Part shown: positions 5,877 to 7,179 of the stretch, in pieces
How positions within the stretch are numbered: the stretch's first letter is position 1
How the letters are laid out: each line of letters begins with the position of its first letter
Assembly: GCA_021817355.1 (NCBI GenBank)
Contig: JAKAVI010000032.1
Span: forward strand, 1-7,179
Source: Pseudomonadota bacterium
GTDB lineage: Bacteria > Pseudomonadota > Alphaproteobacteria > Micropepsales > Micropepsaceae
DNA length: 7,179 nucleotides
Direction: 5' to 3'
The notes under the pieces: generated by a model
Seen by the model: only the letters and a program-made list of their open reading frames with translations
Databases searched by the model: none
Told to the model about the DNA's origin: nothing
Position numbers and translations under genes: made by a program

Positions 5877-7133
5877 ATGTCGGACCCATTTAAGTTCCCC
5901 CACACATTTCCAGCTACCAGCGCCCGCACCGTGGCGCCTGCGGGTTGGCGATCATATCGGTGGCCAGGAGTGATCCTGGCGGCGCTGGCCGTGATTGCTC
6001 TCGCCTTCCTCCTGCACCGCGTGACGTCTTCGGGCGGAAATGGCGCTTCAACGAGGCCTCCCCCGGTTGAAGTTGGACGGGTGGAGACCCGGAGCCTCCG
6101 TGTGCGCGCACGCACGATTGGCACCGTACTTGCCGATGCCACGGTCAACGTAACCTCACAGGTTGCCGGTCAACTGCTGCGCGCTGGCTTCAAGGAAGGC
6201 CAGATCGTGCGCAAGGGTAGCGTGCTCTTCGAACTCGATAATCGTCCCTTTGAAGCTGCACTCCAGCAAGCGCGGGCCGATCTGGCGCGGGACCAGGCGC
6301 AACTCGTCGCGGCCAAGCGTGACGCCAGACGCTACAATCTGCTCTTTACCCAGAATGCCATCTCGGCGCAGCAGCGCGACCAGTATGTGGCCCAGGCGGG
6401 AGCCCTTGTGGGGACGGTCGACGCCGATCGGGCGGCACTCGCCATTGCCAGGCTCAATCTGGACTACGCCGCGATCCGTTCGCCCATCACCGGCCGGACC
6501 GGTCCAATCCTGATCCAGCCCGGCAATCTGGTGAAGGCCAATGACACCAACCCCCTCGTCGTCGTGACCCAGATCGAGCCCATCAAGGTGTCGTTCTTTC
6601 TGCCGCAGTCCGATCTTCCCCGCATCGAGCAGCAGATGGCCCGGCACCGTCTGGTGGCAGAGATCAGTCCGCATGGCAGCACGCGCGTGCAGTCAGCACC
6701 GGTCGATTTCATTGGCAATCAGGTCAACAGTCAGACCGGCACCATCGAGCTCAGGGCCACATTTGCCAATCGCGATGCCGCTCTTGTGCCGGGCGAACTG
6801 GTCGATGTTGAGGTGGTATTGCGCCAGCTCAAAAATGCCACGGTGGTGCCGAGTTCTGCACTCAACATCGGACCCAACGGTCATTACATCTATGTGCTCG
6901 ATCGCGAGCGCATTGCCCGCAAGATCGCGGTGCGGCTGCGCTATGACAACGGCGCCCTGGCGGCGGTAAGGGGCGAGCTCGCTCCAGGCATGATGGTGAT
7001 CACTGTTGGGCAATTGCGCGTGGTCCCGAACCAAAAGGTCGCTGTCTGGCGGCGTGCGGGCACGTCGATCCGCAAGGATCCGCATGAGGCGGTCAACGGC
7101 GCCGGCATGGCGACGCGCCAGCCCCTGCCATGA
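5877..7133 (+). CDS. RND efflux periplasmic adaptor (membrane fusion protein), MdtA-like
   Basis: This 418-aa adaptor would link an inner-membrane RND pump to an outer-membrane channel. A cytoplasmic N-terminus is followed by one membrane anchor at about 31-47 (GVILAALAVIALAFLLH). No lipobox cysteine exists, so it is anchored by this helix and not by lipid. The half-lipoyl motif is at about 92-122 (SQVAGQLLRAGFKEGQIV), then the alpha-hairpin (123-196), and the second lipoyl half IRSPITGRTGPILIQPGNLV (200-219). The beta-barrel starts at VVTQIEPIKVSFFLPQSDL, and the membrane-proximal domain spans about 317-390. The IRSP.TGRTG...GN(L/Q)V and VVTQI.PI..SF.LP.SDL blocks are MdtA-like. The transported compound is unknown. 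The start ATG 5877 is the first possible in frame, but it has no Shine-Dalgarno. The stop overlaps the next start by ATGA, showing translational coupling. Confidence 0.93.
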   Translation: MSDPFKFPHTFPATSARTVAPAGWRSYRWPGVILAALAVIALAFLLHRVTSSGGNGASTRPPPVEVGRVETRSLRVRARTIGTVLADATVNVTSQVAGQLLRAGFKEGQIVRKGSVLFELDNRPFEAALQQARADLARDQAQLVAAKRDARRYNLLFTQNAISAQQRDQYVAQAGALVGTVDADRAALAIARLNLDYAAIRSPITGRTGPILIQPGNLVKANDTNPLVVVTQIEPIKVSFFLPQSDLPRIEQQMARHRLVAEISPHGSTRVQSAPVDFIGNQVNSQTGTIELRATFANRDAALVPGELVDVEVVLRQLKNATVVPSSALNIGPNGHYIYVLDRERIARKIAVRLRYDNGALAAVRGELAPGMMVITVGQLRVVPNQKVAVWRRAGTSIRKDPHEAVNGAGMATRQPLP

Positions 7134-7179
7134 ACATTTCGGAGCCATTCATCCGGCGCACCGTGATGACCACGCTCCT
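7130..7179 (+). CDS. RND efflux permease, MdtB/AcrB type (5' end only)
   Basis: Only the first 16 codons are present: MNISEPFIRRTVMTTL. This matches the N-terminus of HAE1-family inner-membrane RND pumps, which usually begin with N(I/L)S.PFI(R/E)RPVAT or a close variant and run to about 1,020-1,050 residues. The start (7130) overlaps the adaptor stop by ATGA, the normal arrangement for these operons. There is a Thr where Pro is common (RRTV for RRPV). Gene order after an MdtA-like adaptor supports MdtB-like, but so little sequence cannot separate subfamilies. Confidence 0.85.
   Translation, partial: MNISEPFIRRTVMTTL

Noticed and set aside
5708..6148. Minus-strand frame upstream of and within the adaptor gene
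   Set aside because: It overlaps the well-supported adaptor N-terminus in antisense and has no recognisable motif or ribosome site.
1..7179. A novel defence, mobile or biosynthetic system
   Set aside because: All substantial coding regions belong to known housekeeping, lipid, redox or efflux families. There are no direct-repeat arrays, transposase genes, integrase sites or toxin-antitoxin pairs visible.

Overview
The window is GC-rich chromosomal DNA that reads as the core genome of an alphaproteobacterium. The style of the genes (HisN-type phosphatase, PldB-like hydrolase, SCP2 protein, alphaproteobacterial-type heat-shock promoter, TTG start) fits Sphingomonadales best. That placement is an inference from protein flavour, not a database result. 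I see no mobile elements, CRISPR arrays, tRNA or rRNA genes.

Layout, left to right. (1) 1-391, minus strand: an Hsp20/IbpA small heat-shock chaperone cut by the left edge. Its 5' region (392-535) has an RpoH-type promoter and a leader that folds over the Shine-Dalgarno and AUG, a probable RNA thermometer. (2) 541-772: non-coding DNA between the divergent hsp20 and SCP2 genes, holding three inverted repeats and a good plus-strand intrinsic terminator with no gene in front of it. It may encode a small RNA or an attenuated leader. (3) 773-2031, plus strand: a two-gene operon of a 107-aa SCP2 lipid-carrier protein and an alpha/beta hydrolase of the PldB/monoacylglycerol lipase type, 2 bases apart. 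(4) 2017-2817, minus strand: a histidinol-phosphatase-type enzyme of the inositol monophosphatase family, overlapping the hydrolase tail to tail. (5) 2868-3719, plus strand: a classical short-chain dehydrogenase, divergent from hisN across 50 bp that hold a 9-bp inverted repeat covering the hisN start. (6) 3716-5548, minus strand: the translational GTPase TypA/BipA, sharing 4 bases with the SDR 3' end and preceded by a clear sigma-70-type promoter. (7) 5877-7179, plus strand: an RND efflux operon, with a complete periplasmic adaptor followed by the first 16 codons of an MdtB/AcrB-type permease, overlapping by ATGA.

The genes fall into independent units rather than one pathway. The chaperone and TypA are stress and translation factors; the SCP2/hydrolase pair points to lipid handling; HisN belongs to histidine biosynthesis; the last operon exports small molecules. 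The region is compact: both convergent pairs overlap at their stop codons and leave no room for ordinary terminators. The most interesting signals are in the RNA leaders and inverted repeats, not in a new protein system.
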